Shown here: positions 1-6,491 of the stretch, one piece after another | Numbering within the stretch: position 1 is the stretch's first letter | Layout of the letters: each line of letters starts with the position of its first letter | Assembly: GCA_002898935.1 (NCBI GenBank) | Contig: BEII01000022.1 | Coordinates: 1-11,100 of the forward strand | Direction: 5' to 3' | Origin: a bacterium HR32 | GTDB taxonomy: Bacteria > Sysuimicrobiota > Sysuimicrobiia > Sysuimicrobiales > Sysuimicrobiaceae | DNA length: 11,100 bases | Notes under the pieces: generated by a model | The model's input: only the letters and a program-made list of their open reading frames with translations | Databases searched by the model: none | Told to the model about the DNA's origin: nothing | Program-made: the position numbers and the translations under genes

Positions 1-339
1 GTAGGAGTTCAGGGGGATGTGCTTCTGGCGGGTGGCGGTCTTGATGGCGGTGATGATCTGCCGGGTGATGCACAGCTCCGCGAACGCCCGGAAGCTGCTG
101 AGCTTGTCCCGCCGGAAGTCCCGGATGGCCTTGTACAGGCCGATCATGCCCTCCTGGATGATGTCCTCGCGGTCGGCGCCGATCAGGAAGTAGGCCTTGG
201 CCTTGACGCGGACGAAGTTGCGGTACTTGTGGATCAGGAACTCCGAAGCGCGATCGTCACCGGCTTTGGCGGCCTCCACTAGGTCCTCGTCCATCATTTC
301 GGGGTACGGGGTCGCCGCTTCCTTCCGCGCAACCGCCAC
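1..339 (-). CDS. sigH: RNA polymerase sigma factor SigH (sigma-H/Spo0H type), C-terminus beyond the left edge
   Basis: Alternative sigma-70-family factor of the SigH group, which directs core RNA polymerase to stationary-phase, competence and early-sporulation promoters in Bacillota. About 113 codons are visible. They cover the N-terminus and sigma region 2: EDLVEAAKAGD, then FLIHKYRNFVRVKAKAYF, the core-binding segment LIGADREDIIQEGMIGLYKA, and the -10-recognition segment FAELCITRQIITAIKTATRQ followed by KHIPLNSY. This matches Bacillus SigH almost residue for residue; region 4 lies outside the window. I chose GTG at 339 because GGAGG at 348-352 sits 8 nt upstream. An in-frame ATG at 345 gives two more residues but has only a 2-nt spacer. 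The gene lies downstream of the VanW gene in the same direction and has its own promoter. Family assignment is secure; the sporulation role is not shown here. Confidence 0.95.
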   Translation of the reverse strand, partial: MAVARKEAATPYPEMMDEDLVEAAKAGDDRASEFLIHKYRNFVRVKAKAYFLIGADREDIIQEGMIGLYKAIRDFRRDKLSSFRAFAELCITRQIITAIKTATRQKHIPLNSY

Positions 340-388
340 CGGCATCGCCTCCGCGCTGGGCCGATTCGATCGCCGAAAAACTAAGCAG

Positions 389-418
389 ATTATAGAGACC
401 GTCTATCCGCCGGGTCAA
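389..418 (-). promoter_or_regulatory. sigH promoter, TTGACC-N18-TATAAT
   Basis: On the minus strand, TTGACC (418-413) and a perfect TATAAT (394-389) are separated by 18 nt, a vegetative sigma-70/SigA-type promoter. The predicted transcription start is near 382, giving a leader of about 43 nt before the sigH start. The -35 hexamer contains the TGA stop of the preceding VanW gene, so the promoter is tucked into the end of that gene. It allows sigH to be expressed apart from the upstream operon. Read-through also remains possible, since I see no terminator between the two genes. Confidence 0.75.
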
Positions 419-1758
419 GGACGCGGCGCGGGAAAACTCGCCAGATCGCCGGTCCCCACCTTCACCGTCCGCGGCACCGGCCGGTACAGGGACCGCGCCA
501 CCACCTCCCGCCGCACCCGGGTCCCACCCTCCCAAACCTCCCGGACGGTGGTGACCCGGTAGCCGGGCCTGGGCGGCAGCACCTTCACCTCCCCGCGCGC
601 GAGACGCGGGTCCGTGCGCACCACCTCGCCCTCCGGCGGCGGCAGCACCTGTACGTCGGTCACCAGCAAGCGCACCCTCCGCCGGGGCCGCGCAGGGCCC
701 CAGAAGCTCGCGGTGACCCGGTCTCCCGAAACCTCGGTCCACAGGAGCAGCGGCGGGCCGTCGTTGCGCACCTGCAGGTCCAGAAGCCCATAGACCACCG
801 TGGCGTCCCGGCCCACCGGGAGGTAGGCCACGGGCTGGGTGTGGTTGGCGCGGCTCACCACGGCGAGGTCTGCTAGGAGGGCCGCGTTGAACAGCGTGGA
901 CGAGACCTGGCAGACCCCTCCCCCGTCGCCCGGGACCAGTTCCTCGTCCACCAGCACCGGGGCTTCCCGGAACCCGGCGACCTTGGTGCGTGGGCCCACC
1001 GCGCGGTTGAACGACAGCACCTGTCCTGGGAGCAGCAGGAGCCCGCGGAGCCGCGCCGCGGCGAGGGCGATGTTGTGGGTGCGGTCCGGGTCGCGGGGGA
1101 AGCGCGTGGTGAACGTGGCCACGGGCTCGCGGATCCCCAGGGCTTCCAGCCGTTGCGCGGTCCACGTCGGCTGTACGGCGCGGAGCGGCAGGACGGCTTC
1201 CCGCGCGCCCGACACCAACACCCGGCGCAGGACCGGGCGCGCGACCGGGTCCAGCTCCACACCCGCCTCGCCCGGCACCACCACGACCCGCCCCCCGGAC
1301 ACCTCCAGGCGGCCATCCCGTGCGGGGCGTCGGACCGCGGAAGAGACCGTTCTCAGGAAGTTCACGAGCTCTGTTTCATCCACGGACCGGCGCAGGGGTA
1401 CTCGCACCGCGCTGTGACGGAGGCTCAGCCGCTGTCGCACGCGCTCCACGGGGTTTGGCTCCCGGCCCACCCGGTAGGCGGCCTCGACCGCCTCGGCTGC
1501 GTCCACCGTGAGGCCGAGCGCGCCCGCCGTCTTGGACCACGTGTGGTCCCCGGCCCGTACCACCACCAGCCGGCGTTCCTCGGCCCGCGCCCGGCGCAGC
1601 ACGAGATCCCGGGCCACGTCCACGTCCAGGCCCCCCACCGGGACGTCTTCCACCCACACGCCCCGGTGCACCCGGCCCGCGTGGTGCGCTTCGTCCCAGG
1701 CCGCCACGGCCAGGACCGCCCCTGCGCACACCAACGGCACCCAGACCCAGCGCCTCAA
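415..1758 (-). CDS. Membrane-anchored VanW-domain protein (YoaR/VanW family)
   Basis: Cell-surface protein of the VanW superfamily. Function is unknown; despite the name, VanW is not needed for vancomycin resistance. The predicted product is 447 aa. One hydrophobic segment at about residues 4-21 (VWVPLVCAGAVLAVAAW) should act as an uncleaved signal anchor with the rest outside. A YoaR/PG-binding_4-like region spans about 35-200. The VanW domain, about 225-345, contains HNIALAAARL, PGQVLSFN, GFREAPV and the hallmark GGGVCQVSSTLFNAAL (279-294). The tail (about 390-436, ending VPRTVKVGT) resembles a G5-like strand domain. I chose the TTG at 1758: it overlaps the rlmB stop as TTGA, has a GGGAG sequence upstream, and places the membrane segment at the N-terminus. 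A longer frame to 1884 would overlap rlmB deeply. In Bacillus yacP, not VanW, sits at this position. Confidence 0.85.
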   Translation of the reverse strand: MRRWVWVPLVCAGAVLAVAAWDEAHHAGRVHRGVWVEDVPVGGLDVDVARDLVLRRARAEERRLVVVRAGDHTWSKTAGALGLTVDAAEAVEAAYRVGREPNPVERVRQRLSLRHSAVRVPLRRSVDETELVNFLRTVSSAVRRPARDGRLEVSGGRVVVVPGEAGVELDPVARPVLRRVLVSGAREAVLPLRAVQPTWTAQRLEALGIREPVATFTTRFPRDPDRTHNIALAAARLRGLLLLPGQVLSFNRAVGPRTKVAGFREAPVLVDEELVPGDGGGVCQVSSTLFNAALLADLAVVSRANHTQPVAYLPVGRDATVVYGLLDLQVRNDGPPLLLWTEVSGDRVTASFWGPARPRRRVRLLVTDVQVLPPPEGEVVRTDPRLARGEVKVLPPRPGYRVTTVREVWEGGTRVRREVVARSLYRPVPRTVKVGTGDLASFPAPRP

Positions 1759-2558
1759 CGGAGGCTCTCCCGCTCCCGCGCCCGTAGGCGCCTTGCCACC
1801 TCGTACAGGAGGATCCCGGCCGCCACCGAAGCGTTGAGGGACTGCACCTTGCCCTTCATCGGGATCCGGACCACCTCGTCGCACCGCTCCCGCACGAGCC
1901 GCCGCACGCCGCGGCCCTCGCCGCCTACCACGAGGGCCACCGGAGGGTCCAGGTCGGCCTCGTCGTAGGCGCGCGCGGCGGACGGGTCTGCGGCCACCAC
2001 ACGGAACCCCGCTTGCCGCAACACCTCCACCGCGCGGGCCAGGTTCACGACCCCGGCCACCGGCAGGTGCATCACCGCGCCTGCGGACGCCTTGGCCACC
2101 GCGGGCGAGAGTCCCGCGGCTCTGCGGGTGGGGATCACGGCGCCGACCGCACCGACCGCCTCCGCGGTGCGGAGGACGGCTCCCAGGTTGCGCGGGTCTT
2201 CCACGCCGTCCAGGACCACTACGATCGGGTCGCGGACCTTGCGAGCCCGCTCCACGAGCTCGTCCAGCTCCACGAGGGGACGGACGCCGAGCCAGGCCAC
2301 CACGCCCTGGTGGGCACCGGTCGCGGAGACCGCGTCCAGGTGGTGCGGGTCCGCGAACTGCACGGGCACCCCACGGCTGCGGGCTTCGCGCACGATCTCC
2401 GCCAGGGTGCCCACGACCCGCGCGGTGCGGGACACCTGCACCTTGCGCACCGGCTGCCCGGCGCGCAGCGCCTCGCGCACCGGGTTGCGGCCCTCCACGA
2501 GGAAAGAGCCGTCGCCCGCGCGCTCAGGGCTGGTCACGCCGCTCCCGCCGGACGCCAC
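1755..2558 (-). CDS. rlmB: 23S rRNA (guanosine-2'-O-)-methyltransferase RlmB-type, SpoU/TrmH family
   Basis: SPOUT-class methyltransferase using S-adenosylmethionine, expected to 2'-O-methylate a guanosine in 23S rRNA (G2251 in E. coli). The product is 267 aa. An N-terminal RNA-binding substrate domain (about 17-95, beginning FLVEGRNPVREAL) precedes the trefoil-knot catalytic domain. Motif 1 is DGVEDPRNLGAVLRTA (117-132, with N124 and R130), motif 2 is LVVGGEGRGV (209-218, E214), and motif 3 is IPMKGKVQSLNASVAAG (232-248). The start chosen is GTG at 2558, 7 nt after GGAGG and inside the usual family length. A second GTG at 2537 with GGGAG in front is possible. Longer versions run into cysS. 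The gene starts 46 nt after cysS and its stop overlaps the VanW start. Some family members (YacO-like) have uncertain RNA targets, so the exact nucleotide is inferred. Confidence 0.93.
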   Translation of the reverse strand: MASGGSGVTSPERAGDGSFLVEGRNPVREALRAGQPVRKVQVSRTARVVGTLAEIVREARSRGVPVQFADPHHLDAVSATGAHQGVVAWLGVRPLVELDELVERARKVRDPIVVVLDGVEDPRNLGAVLRTAEAVGAVGAVIPTRRAAGLSPAVAKASAGAVMHLPVAGVVNLARAVEVLRQAGFRVVAADPSAARAYDEADLDPPVALVVGGEGRGVRRLVRERCDEVVRIPMKGKVQSLNASVAAGILLYEVARRLRARERESLR

Positions 2559-2604
2559 CCGACCACCTCCACTCTGGGTACGCAACTCCGGGGCGCTCGG
2601 GATC

Positions 2605-4128
2605 CTAAGAGTCCCGGACCCGCCACCGGCTACCGCCCGGGTAGTCCTCCACCGAGACCCCGAGTTCTGCGAGGCGGCTTCGGATCCGGTCCGCGGTGGC
2701 GAAGTCACGGCGCTCCCGGGCGCGCTGCCGCGCCTCGAGGATGCGGTCCAGCACAGCTTCAGGGGGGCCCTGGCCGTCCACGTCCCGCAGGGCGGTTTCC
2801 TCCTCCAGCAGCCTCCGCAGGGCCTGGGCCACGGACGCGGGGACCGGCTCGGCGAGCCTCAGGCCCAGCACGCCCGCGAGCTCCCGCAGGGTGTCCCTAG
2901 CCTCGGCCACGGCCTCCACGGCGTCCTCCGGACGTCCGGCTTCCGGCAGTTGCTTGGCGATCCCGTCCGCGAGCCGGTTCACCTCCGCGGCGAGGGTGTG
3001 CAGGTGCGCGATGGCCCCCGGGGTGTCGAAGTCGTCGTCCAGCGCGGAGCGGAACGCCGCCCGCACCCGGGCGGTCTTCTCCCGTAGCTGGAGGGCGGGG
3101 CCTGAGGCGCGGCCCGAGGGCGCTGTGCGGCGCAGCAGGGTCTCCGCGGCCTCCACCGCGGCCCGCAGGTGGGATGCGGCGCGGTCCGCGCCCGCTACGG
3201 CGTCGTCGCGCCACGTCATGGGCGTTCGGTAGTGGGAGCTCAACAGGAACAGCCGGATCCCGTCCGGGCGGTAGCGCGCGAGCGCGTCTGCGATCCACAC
3301 CACGTTGCCCAGCGAGCGGGTCATCCGCTCGGCCTGGCCCTCCATGCGGAGGTGGGCGTTGTGCAGCCAGTACTTGACGAAGGGCTGGCCGGTGAAGCAC
3401 TCGCTCTGGGCGATCTCGTTCTCGTGGTGGGGGAAGATCACGTCCTCCCCGCCCCCGTGCACGTCCAGCCGCGGGCCGAGGTAGGCCATGGACATGGCCG
3501 AGCACTCGATGTGCCAGCCCGGCCGGCCCGGCCCCCACGGACTCGGCCAAGAAGGCTCGCCGGGCTTGGCGGCCTTCCACAGGGCGAAGTCCATGGGGTG
3601 CTCCTTGCGGGGGTCCACCTCCACCCGCGCGCCCGCCTGCAGCTCCTCCAGGGACCGGCCCGAGAGCTTTCCGTAGTCGGGGTCTGAGGTCACCCGGAAG
3701 TACACGTCCCCGTCCACCACGTAGGCGTGGCCTTTGGCCAGGAGGCCCTCCACGATCCGCACCATCTCGGGAATGGCCTCCGTGGCCCGGGGGTAGTGGT
3801 GGGCCCGTAGGACGTTCAAGGCGTCCATCTCCCGCAGGAACCGCTCGATGTACTCCCGGGCGAGGTCCTCCAGGGTGCGGCCCTCCCGTTGGGCGCGGGC
3901 GATGATCTTGTCCTCGATGTCGGTGAAGTTCTGCACGTGCCGGACCCGGTAGCCCGACCACTCCAGGTGTCGGCGCACCACGTCGAAGAACACGTAGCTG
4001 CGGGCGTGCCCCACGTGCGCCGGGCCGTGCAGGTTCACCCCGCACACGTACATCCGCACCTCCGGCGGCTCCCAGGGCTCGAAGCGCTCCTTCCGGCGCG
4101 TGAGGGTGTTGGTCACGTACAGCGGCAC
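2605..4128 (-). CDS. cysS: Cysteinyl-tRNA synthetase (class I), with altered signature motifs
   Basis: Charges tRNA-Cys with cysteine in the cytoplasm. The product is 507 aa, slightly longer than the E. coli enzyme (461). The catalytic domain has the HIGH-type motif HVGH (38-41). The four zinc ligands fall at the expected places: C29 (YVCG), C209 (WHIECSAMS), and H234 and E238 (FPHHENE). NFTDIEDKIIARA (67-79) is typical. The KMSKS loop reads RMTRS (268-272) before LGN, with arginine at both lysine positions, and the usual CGPTVYD/CGxT-type segment reads CGVNLHG. A DALR-type helical domain follows (about 350-440), and the C-terminal tail includes FATADRIRSRLAELGV. Start GTG 4128 has AGGAGG 6 nt upstream, in the 16-nt gap after ispF. 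MshC was considered, but length, order and the tRNA-binding C-terminus fit CysRS. Confidence 0.96.
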   Translation of the reverse strand: MPLYVTNTLTRRKERFEPWEPPEVRMYVCGVNLHGPAHVGHARSYVFFDVVRRHLEWSGYRVRHVQNFTDIEDKIIARAQREGRTLEDLAREYIERFLREMDALNVLRAHHYPRATEAIPEMVRIVEGLLAKGHAYVVDGDVYFRVTSDPDYGKLSGRSLEELQAGARVEVDPRKEHPMDFALWKAAKPGEPSWPSPWGPGRPGWHIECSAMSMAYLGPRLDVHGGGEDVIFPHHENEIAQSECFTGQPFVKYWLHNAHLRMEGQAERMTRSLGNVVWIADALARYRPDGIRLFLLSSHYRTPMTWRDDAVAGADRAASHLRAAVEAAETLLRRTAPSGRASGPALQLREKTARVRAAFRSALDDDFDTPGAIAHLHTLAAEVNRLADGIAKQLPEAGRPEDAVEAVAEARDTLRELAGVLGLRLAEPVPASVAQALRRLLEEETALRDVDGQGPPEAVLDRILEARQRARERRDFATADRIRSRLAELGVSVEDYPGGSRWRVRDS

Positions 4129-4144
4129 GTCCGCCCTCCTGACG

Positions 4145-4621
4145 TCAGTCCTCCCGCTCCACCAGGGCCACCGCCAACGCCGCGATCCCCTCCTCGCGGC
4201 CCAGCGCACCCAGCCCCTCCGGGGTGGTGGCCTTGAGCCCCACCGCGTCCGGCGTGAGCCCCAGCCGCGCCGCCAGGGTGCTCCGCATGCGCGGGACGTA
4301 CTCCGCGATGCGGGGCCGCTGCGCCACCACCACGCAGTCCACCTGACCCACGGCCCAGCCGTGCTCCCGGGCCCGGGCCACCACCTGGTCCAGCAGCGCC
4401 AGGCTGTCCGCGCCGTGGTAACGGGGGTCGTCGGGCGGGAACAGGGTCCCGATGTCCGGCAGCCCGCACGCGCCCAGGACGGCGTCCATCACCGCGTGGA
4501 CGAGCACGTCCGCGTCGCTGTGGCCCGCGAGCCCGCGCTCGTGCGGGATCTCCACCCCGCCCAGCACCAGCCGCCGGCCCTGGGCGAGGGGGTGCACGTC
4601 GTAGCCGATCCCCACCCTCAC
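4145..4621 (-). CDS. ispF: 2-C-methyl-D-erythritol 2,4-cyclodiphosphate synthase
   Basis: MEP-pathway enzyme that cyclises CDP-methylerythritol 2-phosphate to MEcPP with release of CMP; the active form is a homotrimer. The product is 158 aa, the normal length. The start region is MRVGIGYDVHPL, with zinc ligands D8, H10 and H42. GLAGHSDADVLVHAVMDAVLG (30-50) is the conserved core, and KATTPEGLGALGREEGI (130-146) is the CDP-binding signature. I chose GTG 4621 because it overlaps the ispD stop as GTGA and gives the family-typical N-terminus. GTG 4633 (four extra residues) and GTG 4615 are in frame too. No good Shine-Dalgarno precedes 4621, so translation is probably coupled to ispD. ispD and ispF catalyse non-consecutive steps of isoprenoid precursor synthesis but are commonly adjacent or fused. 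Confidence 0.96.
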   Translation of the reverse strand: MRVGIGYDVHPLAQGRRLVLGGVEIPHERGLAGHSDADVLVHAVMDAVLGACGLPDIGTLFPPDDPRYHGADSLALLDQVVARAREHGWAVGQVDCVVVAQRPRIAEYVPRMRSTLAARLGLTPDAVGLKATTPEGLGALGREEGIAALAVALVERED

Positions 4622-5322
4622 CCTTCCCGCCACTGCAGCAGCGCCTCCGCGATGGCCAGGTCCTCGGGGGTCGTGATCTTCAGGTTCTCCGGGCTGCCTG
4701 GCACCACCACCACCGGGTGGCCCAGCCGCTCCACCAGCGTCGCGTCGTCGGTGCCGTAGAACCCGTCTGAGCGGGCCCGCTCGTGGGCCTCCACCAGCAG
4801 CGCGTACCGGAAGGCTTGGGGAGTCTGCACCGCCCGCAGTTCGTCGCGGTTGAGCGTCTCCGCCACGCGCTCCCCGTCCACGCGCTTGATGGTGTCGCGC
4901 ACCGGGATCGCGGGGACCGCGGCGCCGTGCTCCTGCGCCGCCTCCAGCACCCGCTCGATGATGTCCGCGGTCACCAGGGCGCGGGCTCCGTCGTGCACCA
5001 GCACCAGGTCGCAGCTCCCCACCGCCCGCAGTCCCAGGGCCACGGACTGCTGCCGCTTCAGCCCTCCGGCCACCACCGCGGACACCTTGCCGAGTCCGTA
5101 GCGGCCCACCAGCTCCCGCACCCGCTCGATGGACGCCTCGGTGGCCACCACCACGATCTCGTCCACCCAGGCGCTGTGGTGGAAGGGCAGGATGGACCGC
5201 ACGATGACCGGGACCTGGTGCAACGACAGCAGCACCTTCGGGGTGCCCTGGCCCATGCGCGCGCTACGGCCTGCCGCGGCGATCACCGCGGCCACCCGGG
5301 GACGCTGCGCCTTCGCCTTCAC
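4618..5322 (-). CDS. ispD: 2-C-methyl-D-erythritol 4-phosphate cytidylyltransferase
   Basis: MEP-pathway enzyme that joins CTP and methylerythritol 4-phosphate to give CDP-methylerythritol. The product is 234 aa with a nucleotidyltransferase fold. The P-loop-like motif AAGRSARMGQGTPK (16-29) supplies R22 and K29, equivalent to E. coli R20 and K27. VHDGARALV (109-117) carries the metal and substrate-binding D111; the family usually has DAARP here. VRDTIKR (141-147) and ENLKIT (212-217, K215) complete the active site. Start GTG 5322 overlaps the stop of the PIN-TRAM gene as GTGA, and no clear Shine-Dalgarno is present, so translational coupling is likely. Its own stop overlaps the ispF start. 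Confidence 0.96.
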   Translation of the reverse strand: MKAKAQRPRVAAVIAAAGRSARMGQGTPKVLLSLHQVPVIVRSILPFHHSAWVDEIVVVATEASIERVRELVGRYGLGKVSAVVAGGLKRQQSVALGLRAVGSCDLVLVHDGARALVTADIIERVLEAAQEHGAAVPAIPVRDTIKRVDGERVAETLNRDELRAVQTPQAFRYALLVEAHERARSDGFYGTDDATLVERLGHPVVVVPGSPENLKITTPEDLAIAEALLQWREG

Positions 5323-6398
5323 CCCGAGGACACCGGTCCTGTGCGCCGGGCCGCGACCTCCTGTTTGGGTCGGGCGAACACCATCCGGCCCGCGGAGGTC
5401 TGCAGCACGCTCGTGACCACCGCGTCCACCACGGAGCCCACCAGCGGCTTGCCACCCTCCACCACGATCATGGTGCCGTCCTCCAAGTAACCCACGCCCT
5501 GGCCCGGTTCCTTCCCCTCGCGCAGCAGCTGGACCGTCACCTCTTCACCCGGCAGCACCACGGGCCGCAGGGCCGCGGCGAGGTCGTTCAGGTTGAGCAC
5601 GCGCACCCCCTGGAGCTGCGCCACCCGGTTTAGGTTGAAGTCCGTGGTGACCACGGACGCCCTGGCGGACCGTGCCAGCCGCACCACCCGCTCGTCCACC
5701 TCCCCGTCCCCGTCGTCCTCCACCACCTGCACCGCGTGGCCTTCGGTCTGCAGCCGCTGAAGGACGTCCAGGCCGCGCCGGCCCCGGGCGCGGCGCAGCG
5801 GGTCGGGGGAGTCCGCGATGTTCTGCAGCTCCCGCAGCACCGACCGTGGGACCAGGAAGGGCCCCTCGAGGAAGCCCGCCCTGGCCACGTCCGCGATGCG
5901 CCCGTCGATGATGGCGCTCGTGTCCAGCACCTTGGCCGGTCCCCGGACGCGGCGGCCGCGCTCAAGAAGGGCTGCCACGTCCTCCCTGCGTTGCAGCGCG
6001 AACTGCAGCCCCAGGTAGCCGAACACCACCAGCGCTGCGGCCCTCAGGTACCCTCCGATGACCGGGATGCCGGACAGCAGGTAGCCCACCGCGGTGGCCA
6101 CCAGCAGACCCACTAGGGAGCCCGCGAGCCCGATCTCCACGTCGCGCCACGGGACCCGGCCGAGCCAGGCCAGCACCCGCGCCATGAGCCGCACGAACGC
6201 GGCCCACAGCGGCGGTGCGAGCAGCCCCCCCACCGTGGCGCCGACGAGCGCCGCCGCCACCTCCGCACCCACCTGCGGCCACCCGCGCAGCGGCACGAAC
6301 GGCGCGAGCGCCACCGCCACCTGTACCCCTAGCGCGGCGCCCACCACCGCCCCGGCCCATGCGGCAAGGCGGCGTGCGGTCCGGCCCTCGGAAGCCAT
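5319..6398 (-). CDS. yacL: PIN/TRAM-domain integral membrane protein (YacL family)
   Basis: Membrane-tethered PIN-like protein with a C-terminal TRAM domain, 359 aa. Residues 11-135 hold four hydrophobic segments (about 11-35, 44-72, 88-109 and 117-135). The cytoplasmic PIN domain runs about 155-275: VLDTSAIIDGRI carries D159 and D165, E190 is in VLRELQ, D235 in VDERV, and D253 in TTDFN. These are the acidic metal-binding residues of PIN ribonucleases, so nuclease activity is plausible but not shown for this family. The TRAM domain (about 285-343) likely binds RNA. This family sits between radA/disA and ispD in Bacillota, as here. The ATG at 6398 has no Shine-Dalgarno, and a possible -10 lies so close that the mRNA may be leaderless. 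It heads the run down to the VanW gene. Confidence 0.92.
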   Translation of the reverse strand: MASEGRTARRLAAWAGAVVGAALGVQVAVALAPFVPLRGWPQVGAEVAAALVGATVGGLLAPPLWAAFVRLMARVLAWLGRVPWRDVEIGLAGSLVGLLVATAVGYLLSGIPVIGGYLRAAALVVFGYLGLQFALQRREDVAALLERGRRVRGPAKVLDTSAIIDGRIADVARAGFLEGPFLVPRSVLRELQNIADSPDPLRRARGRRGLDVLQRLQTEGHAVQVVEDDGDGEVDERVVRLARSARASVVTTDFNLNRVAQLQGVRVLNLNDLAAALRPVVLPGEEVTVQLLREGKEPGQGVGYLEDGTMIVVEGGKPLVGSVVDAVVTSVLQTSAGRMVFARPKQEVAARRTGPVSSG

Positions 6399-6407
6399 TT
6401 CGAGCCC

Positions 6408-6413
6408 AGTATA
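6408..6413 (-). promoter_or_regulatory. Possible -10 element (TATACT) for the yacL-ispD-ispF-cysS-rlmB run
   Basis: On the minus strand TATACT (6413-6408) differs from TATAAT at one base. It would start transcription near 6401, only about three bases before the yacL ATG at 6398. That fits a leaderless or near-leaderless message and the missing Shine-Dalgarno. I could not find a convincing -35 hexamer at 16-18 nt spacing, so this is tentative. Confidence 0.35.
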
Positions 6414-6457
6414 CGGCGGACGCTCGCGGGCTTAGGAGCATGCCATTGGACTGGGGT

Positions 6458-6487
6458 CCCTAAGAATCGCCTACGCGATTTTTGGGG
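6458..6487 (-). terminator. 13-bp hairpin just after the radA stop (possible terminator or 3'-end stabiliser)
   Basis: Arms 6458-6470 and 6475-6487 pair over 13 positions, 11 Watson-Crick and two G-T, around the 4-nt loop CTAC. The inner six pairs, AATCGC/GCGATT, are perfect. The hairpin starts 4 nt after the radA TAG in the 93-bp gap before yacL. Position suggests transcript ending or 3'-end protection. On the radA (minus) strand, however, no run of T follows the stem, so it is not a textbook intrinsic terminator. Confidence 0.45.
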
Positions 6488-6491
6488 TGGT

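Noticed and set aside
2013..3087. Long plus-strand frames over rlmB and cysS
   Set aside because: They mirror well-supported minus-strand genes and have shadow-type composition rich in R, P, G, H and S.
2605..4128. Mycothiol ligase MshC as an alternative to CysRS
   Set aside because: MshC is a CysRS-like enzyme of actinobacteria that lacks the full tRNA-binding C-terminal region; this protein has a 500-aa layout with that region, in the normal cysS position.
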